Shown piece after piece: positions 56,223 through 64,000 of a stretch of DNA of 64,000 nt. The notes under the pieces are model-generated. The model did no database searches and was not told where the DNA came from. It saw only the letters and a list, made by a program, of their open reading frames with translations. The translations under genes were made by a program, and so were the position numbers. Position 1 is the stretch's first letter. The number at the start of each line of letters is the position of its first letter. This DNA comes from Acidovorax sp. Root219. Its GTDB lineage: Bacteria > Pseudomonadota > Gammaproteobacteria > Burkholderiales > Burkholderiaceae_C. Location of the stretch: positions 347 through 64,346 of the forward strand of contig NZ_LMIJ01000046.1 of NCBI RefSeq assembly GCF_001428665.1, given 5' to 3'.

Positions 56223-56242
56223 TACTGTAAAAATATACAGTA
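56223..56242. promoter_or_regulatory. LexA (SOS) box
   Basis: TACTGTAAAAATATACAGTA: the gammaproteobacterial/betaproteobacterial LexA consensus CTGT-N8-ACAG is perfect at 56225-56240, and the palindrome continues one and two bases further on each side. It lies 17 nt ahead of the ATG at 56205 and within the likely promoter. A TTGAAA (56247-56242 on the minus strand) and a TATCTA about 18 bp on are possible -35 and -10 elements. The gene on the other side ends here, so only the leftward unit is controlled. Confidence 0.88.
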
Positions 56243-56303
56243 TTTCAAAGACAAATGCACCCATGGCGGGCCGGTGTGGCGGCAATGCACCACGCGCAGT
56301 GCC

Positions 56304-57029
56304 TCAGGCCACGGCCATGGCAGCGCGGGCCACCTGGTTGCGCCCGGCCCGCTTGGCCTGGTACAGGGCCTCGTCGGCGCTGCCGTAGGCCGCGTCGAAG
56401 CTGCTGCCGCGCTCCTGCCAGCTCACGCCAAAGCTGGCGGTCACACGGCTGCCGTCCGGCAGCTGGAAATCATGGGCCGCAATCGCCCGGCGCATGCCTT
56501 CGGCGGCGTGGCCGGCAGACTCGAGCGAGAGACCGGGCAGCAACGCCGTGAACTCCTCCCCGCCCACGCGCCCGATCTGGGCGATGGAGGGTGCCACGCC
56601 CTTGAGGCAATCCACCACGCCGCAGATCACCGTGTCGCCCACCGGATGGCCGAACGAATCGTTGACGCGCTTGAAATGGTCGATGTCGAGCACGATCAGC
56701 GCCAGGCTGTCGCTGGCCAGGTAGCGGTTGGAGCGCTCGATGATGGCCGCACGGTTGAGCACGCCGGTGAGCGGGTCGTGCGTGGCGCGGTACTCCAGTT
56801 GACCGGTGAGGTCCTGCAGGCGCTGGTTGAGCTGGTTCATCTCCAGCTCGGCGCGGTCGCTGCGCCGCACCATGCGGCGCGTTTCGCGCAGCAGGCGCTC
56901 GTAGGAGGTCAGGAGTTCGCCCAGGGCATGGCGGTGCAGCCCCGGGGAGCCGGCTGCGTCGTCGAAGGCCAGGCGGGCCGCGAGCAAGGCACGGCTTTCG
57001 GCGTCGAACAGGTCAGGTGCGTCGGACAT
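56304..57029 (-). CDS. Diguanylate cyclase (GGDEF), SiaD-like position
   Basis: The product has 241 residues, with no membrane helix. An N-terminal helical region (about 35-78) is followed by a GGDEF domain: THDPLTGVLNRAAIIERSNR, LIVLDIDHFKRVNDSFGHPVGD and an intact GGEEF at 156-160. It should make c-di-GMP from GTP. The I-site RxxD is missing (PSIA in its place), so there is probably no product inhibition. It lies 9 nt after the SiaC-like gene, which suggests that SiaC is its partner, as in the Pseudomonas aeruginosa Sia pathway. Confidence 0.93.
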   Translation of the reverse strand: MSDAPDLFDAESRALLAARLAFDDAAGSPGLHRHALGELLTSYERLLRETRRMVRRSDRAELEMNQLNQRLQDLTGQLEYRATHDPLTGVLNRAAIIERSNRYLASDSLALIVLDIDHFKRVNDSFGHPVGDTVICGVVDCLKGVAPSIAQIGRVGGEEFTALLPGLSLESAGHAAEGMRRAIAAHDFQLPDGSRVTASFGVSWQERGSSFDAAYGSADEALYQAKRAGRNQVARAAMAVA

Positions 57030-57038
57030 CGAAACCCG

Positions 57039-57428
57039 TCACGCCGATTTCACGGCGTGGTTGACGAACTGGATGGCCGTGAAGTCGTCCTTGAGCTCCT
57101 GGCCGAATTCGAAGATCGTGTCGTCCTCTTCATCGTGGAACCAGTTGAGCACCACCTGGTTACCCGCCTCGGCGGCATCGCTGAGCAGGCCGACCAGGTT
57201 GAACAGCATCTTGGTGCTGGAGCTGTTGAAGTACGCCAGGGCAATGCTGACCTGGATCTTCTGGTCGCTGCGGGCGCCCAGGTAAGCCTGCAGCTGGCGC
57301 AGGATGTCGCCATAGAACGCGGCGGCATTCTCGGGGTACGACTCGCCGCGCAGGCTGAGCGTGTTCTCGTCGAACTTGAAGTCCACTTCCGGCGAGCTGG
57401 GTGTGGGGGGTATGTAGAGGTTGTCCAT
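57039..57428 (-). CDS. siaC: SiaC-family (DUF1987) regulatory protein
   Basis: 129 residues of the DUF1987/SiaC family: FDENTLSLRGESYPENAAAFYG, IQVSIALAYFNSSSTKMLFNLVGLL and NWFHDEEDDTIFEFGQELKDD. In P. aeruginosa, SiaC is switched by phosphorylation of a Thr and when unphosphorylated activates the cyclase SiaD. Here Ser/Thr residues cluster at 69-72 (NSSST), with Thr72 the likely counterpart. Overlapped by no gene; 8 nt after the phosphatase and 9 nt before the cyclase, so one transcript. Confidence 0.9.
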   Translation of the reverse strand: MDNLYIPPTPSSPEVDFKFDENTLSLRGESYPENAAAFYGDILRQLQAYLGARSDQKIQVSIALAYFNSSSTKMLFNLVGLLSDAAEAGNQVVLNWFHDEEDDTIFEFGQELKDDFTAIQFVNHAVKSA

Positions 57429-57436
57429 CCGGGATT

Positions 57437-58696
57437 TCAGGGTGTGGGGCCGGGGGTGTGAACCTGGGCCCGAAAACAGAAGAATGTCAGGTCATCGCGG
57501 CGCTGGTGGCTGCCTTGCCAATCCTGCAGCGCCTGCTGCATGGCGGCATTCAGTTGCGCGGGGGTCTGCTCGCGCTGGGCGACGATCACCTCCTGGATGC
57601 GGCGCTTGCCGAAAGTGATGGCCTTGGGGCCACCCACCTGGTCGATCAGGCCATCGGTAGTCACGAACACCAGGCTGCCAGGCGCCAGGGCCACCTTCTG
57701 GTTGGTCCAGGTGTGGTCGAAGTCACTGTCCACGTAGCCCACGCCCTTGCGCTCGCCAGCCACCACCTGCACCGCTTGCGCACCGGGGGCCAGCACGAAG
57801 AGCGAAAGGTTCGCGCCGGCAAAACGCAGCTCGCGCGTGGCAGGCTGGTACCAGAAGCAAGCGGCGTCCATGCCGTCGTCGGATCCCGGTGTGTCGTCCT
57901 GGCCGTCCATCTGGCCGAGCATCTGCTTGATGCTGCGGTTGACGCTGGAGAGCAGTTGCGCCGGATCGCGCGGCCCGTACTGCTCGATGGCCTTGCCCAG
58001 GGTGCTCGATGCGATCAGCGTCATGAAGGCGCCCGGCACGCCGTGGCCGGTGCAGTCGGCCACCATGGCGAACCAGCCGTCGGGCATGGCAGTGAACTGG
58101 TAGAAGTCGCCGCCCACCACGTCGCGCGGCTCCCACACCAGGTCGGCATCGGCCTGTGCCTGCACCAGGGCATCGCGCGATGCACGCAGCATGGAACGCT
58201 GGATCACGCTGGCGTACTCGATGCTGTGCATCACCTGGCGGTTGCGCGCGGCCTGCAGTTCGGCCACCACGCGCATCAGCTGCAGGCCATGGCCCACGCC
58301 GACGAAAGCGCCTTCGCGGGCGACGATGAAGCCGTCCGACAGCGCCTTCTCGCCGTATTCCACGGTCTTGAATGTCAGCTCCTCGATGCCCATCTCGGCG
58401 TCGACGATCAGCGGCGCCTTGTCCATGAAGGCGATGCAGTTCTTGCGCCCGTAGATTTCCCAGCGGTAGGGCTTGCTCATCTCGGACATGAAGATGTCGC
58501 GGTTGATCAGGCCAATGGGGCGCCCGCCCTCCACGACCGGCAGGCTGATCAGGTCCTTGTGTTCGCTGAAGATCTCCATGACCTTTTCATTGGTCTCTTC
58601 CACCGCCATAAAGGGCACCTCGGTGCACATGTCTCCAGCGCTGGGCTGGCGAAAACGCGGGCGGCAGTCGTGCAGATAGGCGGGGAGTTCGGACAT
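57437..58696 (-). CDS. SpoIIE/PP2C-type phosphatase with CBS-like N-terminus (SiaA-like role)
   Basis: 419 residues, soluble. Residues about 20-140 look like a CBS-pair signalling domain (SLPVVEGGRPIGLINRDIFMSEMSKPYRWE), followed by a linker and a SpoIIE/PP2C phosphatase: EPRDVVGGDFYQF (metal Asp), VADCTGHGVPGAFMTLI, ACFWYQPATRELRFAGANL and TTDGLIDQVGG. Catalytic Asp residues are present. It should dephosphorylate SiaC, as SiaA does in P. aeruginosa, but SiaA there has a membrane-HAMP sensor instead of CBS. The ATG at 58696 begins MSELPAYLHDCRPRF. First gene of the module. Confidence 0.92.
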   Translation of the reverse strand: MSELPAYLHDCRPRFRQPSAGDMCTEVPFMAVEETNEKVMEIFSEHKDLISLPVVEGGRPIGLINRDIFMSEMSKPYRWEIYGRKNCIAFMDKAPLIVDAEMGIEELTFKTVEYGEKALSDGFIVAREGAFVGVGHGLQLMRVVAELQAARNRQVMHSIEYASVIQRSMLRASRDALVQAQADADLVWEPRDVVGGDFYQFTAMPDGWFAMVADCTGHGVPGAFMTLIASSTLGKAIEQYGPRDPAQLLSSVNRSIKQMLGQMDGQDDTPGSDDGMDAACFWYQPATRELRFAGANLSLFVLAPGAQAVQVVAGERKGVGYVDSDFDHTWTNQKVALAPGSLVFVTTDGLIDQVGGPKAITFGKRRIQEVIVAQREQTPAQLNAAMQQALQDWQGSHQRRDDLTFFCFRAQVHTPGPTP

Positions 58697-58789
58697 GAAG
58701 AGGGTGACCCATGCGGCAGGGAATGACACCAGAGCTTACAAGTCGCATATTGCGATTGCGTGACAAAAATCCCTGGCCTGGGCGCCATG

Positions 58790-61120
58790 TCATTCACCTG
58801 GCGCCATGCGCGGCACCAGGCGGCCATGCCCTGCCTGCCATCGGCCGGCCAAGGCACGAGCCGGCGCCACCGGCGTGGCGGAGCGCGGATCGCGGCGCAC
58901 CAGTTGCTGCAGGTACTGTGTCAGCGGCATGGGCCTGGCAATGCCAAAGCCCTGCACATAGTCCACGCCGTAGGCCGCCAGCAGCGAGCACTGGGCTGGC
59001 GTCTCGACAAACTCGGCAATGGTCGTGAGCCCCATGGTCCGGGCCACGTCGCAGATGGCCAGCACGATGCGCTGATCGACCCGCGAGGAGAGTACGTCGC
59101 GCACGAAGCTGCCGTCGATCTTCACGAAATCGAGCGGCAGCGACTTGAGGTAGTCGAAGGTGGCGAGGCCCGTGCCGAAATCATCGAGCGAGGTGCGCGC
59201 CCCCATGGCGCGCAGGCTGGCCAGCAGGTCCACCGCGCGGCTGCGCTGCACGATGCCGGCGGTCTCCGTGACCTCGAAGCAGAACATTGCGGGGTCGAGC
59301 CCGCTGGTGGCCAGGCACTGGTCGATGTGGGCCAGCAGCCGCGGGTCCGACACCGACGAGCCCGACAGGTTGATGGCCACCTTGCCCAGGTCCCTGTGGG
59401 TGATGCCATGGGCCACGAGGGCCGCGAACACCTGCGTGATGACCCACCGGTCCACCTGGGGCATGAGCCCATAGCGTTCGGCCAGAGGCAGGAACTCCCC
59501 AGGCAGGTGGTTCGATCCATTGCCCGACGCCCAGCGCAGCAGCACCTCGACCCCCAGGTCGCCATCGTGGTCGCCGTGCGCCGAGCGGATGGGCTGGCAG
59601 GCCAGCCACAGGCCACTGGTCTCGGGGTTGCCAGCCGGCAGGCGCAGCGCGTCCTTGAGCGCCTCGACCTGCGAAAGCTGCCCTCGGCGGATGCGCATCA
59701 GGTGGCCCGGCGCCAGGTCACCGCCGTGCGCATGGCGCTCGCTCAATGCGGGATCGCCGTCCACCTCGCACAGCAGCATCAGTGCCGCCAGGATGTCGTC
59801 GCCCAGGGCCTGCCCCTCGTCCAGCGGCAGCAGCCCGAGCGCGGCCTGGATGCGCACACTGTGCTCGGCAAAGACATAGCGGCGCCCGTCGAGCGCGGCG
59901 CGCAGCTGCAGCAGCCGCGCGTCCACATCCCCCCCTGCCAAAGGCACGGCCACCACGAAGAACCCATCGCGTGGCCGCGCGTAGATGCAGCTGCGGCCCC
60001 ACTGGTTGCGCAGATAGATCGACATGTCCTGCTCGATCTCGCGCGTGCGGCCCAGGCCGATCAGGCCCACCACATGCTCCAGGTTGTGCAGGCTGATGCC
60101 AATCAGGTACAGGGGACCCGGCCCCGCTGCCTGGAGGGCCTTGAGCAGGCCGCGCTCGTTGAGAAATCCCGTCAGGCCATCGTTGCTGGCGGCCTCGTGC
60201 AGGCTGCGCTCCATCTGCCGGCGATGCTCCATCGTCGCCGAGGCAAAGAAACTGAGCGCTGCCAGGCAGACCATGAGCACGGCCTGGTCCAGCACCGCCA
60301 GGTAGGGGCTTTGGCCGGCCACCAAAGGCGGCGCGAAGGCCAGCAGGGTCAGTGCCGAGAGCGCCGTGGTCAGGTGCACGAACAAGGGGCTGCCACGGTA
60401 GGCTGCCCAGGCCACCAGCAGAAAGACGATGTAGCGCGCCGACGGGCCCACGCCCATGCCTGCCAGGGAAGGGCCCCAGTGCGCAAGCGACATCACTGCC
60501 ACCAGCCCAGCCAAACAGAAGGTCTGCCAGCGGGCCCAATGCAGCGGGCCTGCTCTCCAGCCGCCATCCAGGGCATGGGCGGCCAGCTCGGTCAGCCGGC
60601 AGAACAGCAGGATGCCGAACACCTCGGACATGCCCATGACCCCCGCCACGCGCAGGACACCGCCCGGCTGCTCGCCCGGCGTGAGCAAAAACTGCCAGCT
60701 GCCCAACGCCGTGAGGACCGCCGCCCCTGGCAGCACGGTCAGCGCGTGGAAGCGGATGGCTGTAGCGACCGGGTTGCGCTCGGCCTCGCTGCGCCGGTCA
60801 CGCTGCACCAGCCACCACACCAGCGACACAGCGGCCACCAGGGCCACCACGCCGATCAGCGATTGCATCACGGGGATGCCATGCAGCGCATGCCACAAGG
60901 CCACCGCTGCCCCCAGGTACCACAGCATGCGCAGCCCATACGCCAGCACCAGCCCGATGGCAATGCCATCGGCCGGCCAGATGAGGCTCATGTCCAGGCT
61001 GCCAAACGCATAGGCCTGCGAGGCCTCGGCGACCAGCATCCACAGCAGTGCGCCCGCTAGGCCGCGCTTGTCGTCGAACGCCAGGGAATGGGAGGTTGCG
61101 GGAAAGGGTTGCGAAGGCAT
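58790..61120 (-). CDS. MASE1-like membrane protein with degenerate GGDEF and EAL phosphodiesterase domain
   Basis: The protein has 776 residues. Eight or so transmembrane helices (about 20-300) form a MASE1-like sensor. The next domain lacks a GGDEF signature (PRDGFFVVAVP at the place of it), so no cyclase. The EAL domain keeps the catalytic Glu as VEVLLRW, the Asn in VAINLSGSS, VTETAG, LDDFGTGLATFDYLKSL, FVKIDGSF, AEFVET and QGFGIARP. It should hydrolyse c-di-GMP. The ATG at 61120 is used; a TTG at 61150 opens the frame earlier. Independent of the Sia-like module but on the same strand, 93 nt ahead of its first gene. Confidence 0.92.
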   Translation of the reverse strand: MPSQPFPATSHSLAFDDKRGLAGALLWMLVAEASQAYAFGSLDMSLIWPADGIAIGLVLAYGLRMLWYLGAAVALWHALHGIPVMQSLIGVVALVAAVSLVWWLVQRDRRSEAERNPVATAIRFHALTVLPGAAVLTALGSWQFLLTPGEQPGGVLRVAGVMGMSEVFGILLFCRLTELAAHALDGGWRAGPLHWARWQTFCLAGLVAVMSLAHWGPSLAGMGVGPSARYIVFLLVAWAAYRGSPLFVHLTTALSALTLLAFAPPLVAGQSPYLAVLDQAVLMVCLAALSFFASATMEHRRQMERSLHEAASNDGLTGFLNERGLLKALQAAGPGPLYLIGISLHNLEHVVGLIGLGRTREIEQDMSIYLRNQWGRSCIYARPRDGFFVVAVPLAGGDVDARLLQLRAALDGRRYVFAEHSVRIQAALGLLPLDEGQALGDDILAALMLLCEVDGDPALSERHAHGGDLAPGHLMRIRRGQLSQVEALKDALRLPAGNPETSGLWLACQPIRSAHGDHDGDLGVEVLLRWASGNGSNHLPGEFLPLAERYGLMPQVDRWVITQVFAALVAHGITHRDLGKVAINLSGSSVSDPRLLAHIDQCLATSGLDPAMFCFEVTETAGIVQRSRAVDLLASLRAMGARTSLDDFGTGLATFDYLKSLPLDFVKIDGSFVRDVLSSRVDQRIVLAICDVARTMGLTTIAEFVETPAQCSLLAAYGVDYVQGFGIARPMPLTQYLQQLVRRDPRSATPVAPARALAGRWQAGHGRLVPRMAPGE

Positions 61121-61361
61121 ACGGGGCTTGCAGGAAGGAGCAACCTGCAAGTTGCCAGGTCACACGGCGGACCTACCCACCTTCGCAGGCCAATGTGACA
61201 GCAATGCGGCAAAGCCCGGTGTTTTCACGCAGTTCTTGCACCCTGGCACGCCCAGTTCGCACGCCCCAGGGCCTGCGCCCGCCACATCACTGCAATCAAA
61301 CCGTCACAAATCCTCCCTAGCATCGTTGTCACAAACAACACGATCCAAGAGGCATCCACCG

Positions 61362-62486
61362 GTGGAAATCCGCAAGTTCGTCGCCCCGCTCCTCGCCGCC
61401 CTGTTGCTGGCCGGTGTCGCGGGGGGTATCTGGTTCTCCAACACCAGCGTGACCGGCGAACGCAATGCCCAGGAGGCTGCCCGCATCGAGCAGGCCCGGC
61501 AGGTCCAGGCGCGCGGCCTTATCGGCTCGGAGAAGGAGGCCTTCTTTGCCGACCCGCGCGTGCAGCAGGCCCTGGCCGCGCGCGGCATCACCGTGGTGAT
61601 CGAGAAAGCCGGCTCGCGCGCCATTGCCGGACGCTACGACGCCAAGGCCTACGACTTCGGCTTTCCCTCCGGTGCACCCGCCGCCGCCCAGCTCAAGGCA
61701 CAGGCCAAGGCCAGCGCGGTATTCACGCCCTTCTACACCCCCATGGTGCTGGCCAGTTGGCGCCCCATCGCCGACATCCTGGTGGCCAACGGCATCGCCG
61801 AGCGCCAGGGCGACATCTATCACCTGGTGGACCTGCCGGCCCTGATGGACTTGATCGAGAAGGGCAAGCGCTGGCGTGACCTCAAGGGCAGCCAGGCGTT
61901 CTCGACCAACAAGTCGCTGCTGATCAGCTCCACCGATGTGCGCACCTCCAACAGCGCCGCCATGTACCTGGCGCTGGCCAGCTACCTGGCCAACAACCAG
62001 CAGATCGTGCAGAGCCAGGCCGATGTGGAGCGGGTGCTGCCCACGGTGGCGCCGCTGTTCCTGCGCCAGGGTTTCCAGGAACAGTCCTCGTCCGGACCGT
62101 TCGAGGACTACCTGGCGCTGGGCATGGGCAAGGCACCGCTGCTCATGGCCTACGAGTCGCAGATGGTGGAGTTCTGGCTCAAGCACCCGAACAAGATCAA
62201 GAGCGACATGGTGCTCATGTACCCCAGGCCGACGGTATTTTCCAAACACGTGCTGGTGCCCTACACGCCCGCCGGCGCGCGTGTGGGCGAGGCGCTGGAG
62301 AACGACCCCGCCCTGCGCACACTGGCCAATGAGTATGGCTTTCGCACCGGTGGCGATACGCGCGGACCCGAAACCTGGGCCCAGCGCGGCATCGCGGTGC
62401 CCGAGGTGCTCGTCGACGTGATTGATCCGCCCAGCCATGAGTGGCTGGAGCGAATGATCGAGGCCATCGAAACCCGCTTCAAGTAA
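61362..62486 (+). CDS. Membrane-anchored solute-binding-like protein, first gene of a TelA operon
   Basis: 374 residues from a GTG at 61362, preceded by AAGAGG. A single N-terminal helix (about 5-24) anchors the protein; the rest is a periplasmic-binding-protein-like fold with FDFGFPSG-type beta strands (YDAKAYDFGFPSGAPA), WRPIADILVANGIAERQG, FSTNKSLLISSTDVRTSN, YLALGMGKAPLLMAYESQMV and MVLMYPRPTVFSKHVLVPYT. It resembles solute-binding domains found next to TelA and VWA genes. Ligand unknown. It begins the operon continuing to the window edge; the TelA gene starts 10 nt later. Confidence 0.82.
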   Translation: MEIRKFVAPLLAALLLAGVAGGIWFSNTSVTGERNAQEAARIEQARQVQARGLIGSEKEAFFADPRVQQALAARGITVVIEKAGSRAIAGRYDAKAYDFGFPSGAPAAAQLKAQAKASAVFTPFYTPMVLASWRPIADILVANGIAERQGDIYHLVDLPALMDLIEKGKRWRDLKGSQAFSTNKSLLISSTDVRTSNSAAMYLALASYLANNQQIVQSQADVERVLPTVAPLFLRQGFQEQSSSGPFEDYLALGMGKAPLLMAYESQMVEFWLKHPNKIKSDMVLMYPRPTVFSKHVLVPYTPAGARVGEALENDPALRTLANEYGFRTGGDTRGPETWAQRGIAVPEVLVDVIDPPSHEWLERMIEAIETRFK

Positions 62487-62496
62487 GGACTGCCTC

Positions 62497-63732
62497 ATGA
62501 CCGACACCATCTCCAGGCCCGATCCCCTGCAACCGCCCACCGCAACCGCAGCAGCGCAGGCCTTCGTGCTGGAGCCCCCTGCGCCGGTCGCGGCCGTGCC
62601 CATCGAATCGGCCAGCGGGCGCGTGCGCCTGAAACCCGAGGACGTGCAGGCCCTGGACACCCAGGTGCGCCGGTTCATCGACGACATCACGGTGAACGAC
62701 AGCCAGCACCCCAAGTTCAAGGAAGCCGTGGAGCGCATCCATTCCATGGGCAACAAGGACATCGAGGCCTCGGCCAGCGTGTCCAACCGCATGCTGGAGC
62801 GGCCCGTGCAGTCCATGCAGAACGGCCTGTTCGGCAAGGGCACGGAGATCGGCCAGGGCCTGATCGACCTGCGCCACCAGATCGAGGAGCTCGACCCCTC
62901 GCGCCAGGGCGACCTTTTCTCGGTGCGCAAGCTGCTCGGCATCATCCCCATGGGCAGCAAGCTGGTGGCGTACTTCGACCGTTACCAGTCCTCGCAGGCG
63001 CATCTGAACGCGATCATCGAGACCCTCAAGCGCGGCAAGGACGAGCTGATGCGCGACAACGCCGCCATCGACCAGGAAAAGCAGAACCTGTGGTCGCTGA
63101 TGGAGCGGCTCGAAAAGTACATCCACATCGGCAAGAAGCTCGACACCGAGCTGCAGGCCAAGGCCTACTCGCTGGACGCCGCAGACCCCGAGAAGGCCCG
63201 CGTGGTGCGCGAGGAGATGCTGTTCTACACGCGCCAGAAGGTCACCGACCTGCTCACGCAGATGAGCGTGAACATCCAGGGCTACCTGGCACTGGACATG
63301 ATCCGCAAGAACAACCTGGAGCTGATGAAGGGCGTGGACCGCGCGACCACGACCACCATCTCGGCGCTGCGCACGGCGGTGATCGTGGCCCAGGCCCTGG
63401 CCAACCAGAAGCTGGTGCTCGACCAGATCAGCGCACTCAACACCACCACCGGCAACCTGATCGCATCCACCAGCGAGATGCTGCGCGACCAGAGCGCGGC
63501 CATCCACCAGCAGGCGGCCTCGGGCACCATCGACATCGCCAAGCTGCAGCAGGCCTTCCAGAACATCTACCAGACCATGGACACGATCGCCGACTTCAAG
63601 CTCAAGGCGCTGGACTCGATGCAGACCACGGTGAACACGCTGACCAGCGAAATCGACAAATCGCGCGCCTACCTGGAACGTGCACGCGGCACGGCCGAGG
63701 CGGCCAGCGCCAGCACCGAGGTCCGGCTGTGA
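62497..63732 (+). CDS. TelA-family toxic-anion-resistance protein
   Basis: A 411-residue soluble, mainly helical protein of the TelA family (tellurite or toxic-anion resistance). Long coiled-coil-type segments are visible: SVSNRMLERPVQSMQNGLF, FDRYQSSQAHLNAIIETLKRGKDELMRDN, ARVVREEMLFYTRQKVTDLL and ISALRTAVIVAQALANQKLVLDQISALN. The family is linked to stress and envelope-associated Ter systems; its molecular role is unsettled. It has an AAGGA before the ATG and is coupled to the next gene by a GTGA overlap. Confidence 0.92.
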   Translation: MTDTISRPDPLQPPTATAAAQAFVLEPPAPVAAVPIESASGRVRLKPEDVQALDTQVRRFIDDITVNDSQHPKFKEAVERIHSMGNKDIEASASVSNRMLERPVQSMQNGLFGKGTEIGQGLIDLRHQIEELDPSRQGDLFSVRKLLGIIPMGSKLVAYFDRYQSSQAHLNAIIETLKRGKDELMRDNAAIDQEKQNLWSLMERLEKYIHIGKKLDTELQAKAYSLDAADPEKARVVREEMLFYTRQKVTDLLTQMSVNIQGYLALDMIRKNNLELMKGVDRATTTTISALRTAVIVAQALANQKLVLDQISALNTTTGNLIASTSEMLRDQSAAIHQQAASGTIDIAKLQQAFQNIYQTMDTIADFKLKALDSMQTTVNTLTSEIDKSRAYLERARGTAEAASASTEVRL

Positions 63733-64000
63733 GCAGCCTGCGCCGCGCCTGGCGGCAGTTGGCGAGAGCCACCGGCCTGGCGCTGTGCATGGCCCTGGTC
63801 GCCTGTGGCCAGCGCGAAGAGGCCGCACCGGCAAGCCCGGCCACAGGGCAGCAGGCGACGTTCAGTGTGCTCGCTGGCTCGGAGATCAAGGACATCGAAC
63901 CCGCGCTGCTCAAGGCGGCAGCCGACGCCAACGTGCGCCTGCAGCTGTCCTACGCAGGCACGCTGGACATCGTGGAGCGCATCAACGCCGGAGAGCAGTT
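63729..64000 (+). CDS. Lipoprotein with solute-binding-like start, truncated by the window edge
   Basis: The first 90 residues only. A GTG at 63729 overlaps the TelA stop by 4 nt. The signal segment ends LALCMALVACGQ, with a lipidation Cys, so the protein is a lipoprotein. After a low-complexity linker (REEAAPASPATGQQ), a periplasmic-binding-type fold begins: FSVLAGSEIKDIEPALLKAA, then VRLQLSYAGTLDIVERI. Its downstream part, possibly a VWA domain as in related operons, lies outside the window. Confidence 0.75.
   Translation, partial: MSSLRRAWRQLARATGLALCMALVACGQREEAAPASPATGQQATFSVLAGSEIKDIEPALLKAAADANVRLQLSYAGTLDIVERINAGEQ

Noticed and set aside
58760..61060. Long + strand open frame opposite the MASE1-EAL gene
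   Set aside because: Antisense shadow of a protein with clear EAL motifs; no homology seen in the reverse reading.
61303..61335. Repeated GTCACAAA ahead of the TelA operon as a possible PhoB box
   Set aside because: The two copies are 25 bp apart, not the 11 bp of pho boxes, and the rest of the box is not present.

Overview
The window is high-GC (roughly two thirds G+C by eye) bacterial chromosome, packed with genes on both strands. Protein sequences and gene order look like a betaproteobacterium of the order Burkholderiales, most likely family Comamonadaceae (Acidovorax-like). This placement is inferred from protein flavour; no rRNA gene is present to confirm it. I saw no tRNA, rRNA, CRISPR array, complete insertion sequence or prophage. 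Only one gene-free stretch exceeds 300 bases (3234-3566).

Layout. 0-6.4 kb: a YbgC-type thioesterase fused to a GNAT acetyltransferase, an HSL-family esterase, an iron-type alcohol dehydrogenase and a large HAMP-PAS-PAS-GGDEF-EAL protein. 6.4-17.7 kb: a patatin-like protein, an HDOD protein, Tex, a 124-bp inverted-repeat element, a CPA2 antiporter, a DUF72 protein, a Bcr/CflA drug exporter, a degenerate GGDEF protein with an NTF2-like front end and a DUF1566 protein. 17.8-26.1 kb: a complete kdpFABCDE potassium-uptake operon with a KdpE-like operator in front and two unannotated membrane micro-ORFs inside it. 26.1-30.5 kb: a TRAP transporter operon (dctP-aroQ-dctQ-dctM) with a divergent IclR regulator and an IclR-type box between them. 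30.5-35.1 kb: a tightly overlapped five-gene operon (GNAT, AidB-like acyl-CoA dehydrogenase, GST, SDR, Ogt) that looks like alkylation or electrophile defence.

35.2-51.1 kb is a long leftward block for uptake, activation and beta-oxidation of a carboxylic or fatty acid. It holds an acyl-CoA synthetase, a Liv-type ABC transporter (binding protein, LivH, LivM, LivG, LivF), a bifunctional enoyl-CoA hydratase/3-hydroxyacyl-CoA dehydrogenase, a thiolase, a DmdC-like acyl-CoA dehydrogenase, an SDR, a thioesterase and a CurA-like reductase. Two intrinsic terminators and a palindromic operator punctuate it, and a Crp/Fnr-family regulator diverges from it. 52-55 kb: a type-B carboxylesterase lipoprotein with a divergent AraC regulator.

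55-61 kb: small unknown proteins, two of them behind a textbook LexA (SOS) box, then a Sia-like phosphatase/SiaC/diguanylate cyclase module without a SiaB kinase, then an EAL protein. 61.3-64 kb: the start of an operon coding for a membrane-anchored solute-binding protein, a TelA-family protein and a lipoprotein cut off by the window edge.

The most interesting leads are the LexA-controlled pair of unknown genes, the kinase-less Sia-like module, the TelA/solute-binding operon, the AidB-Ogt operon and the kdp micro-ORFs. All functional statements rest on motifs and gene order read by eye; no database search was run.
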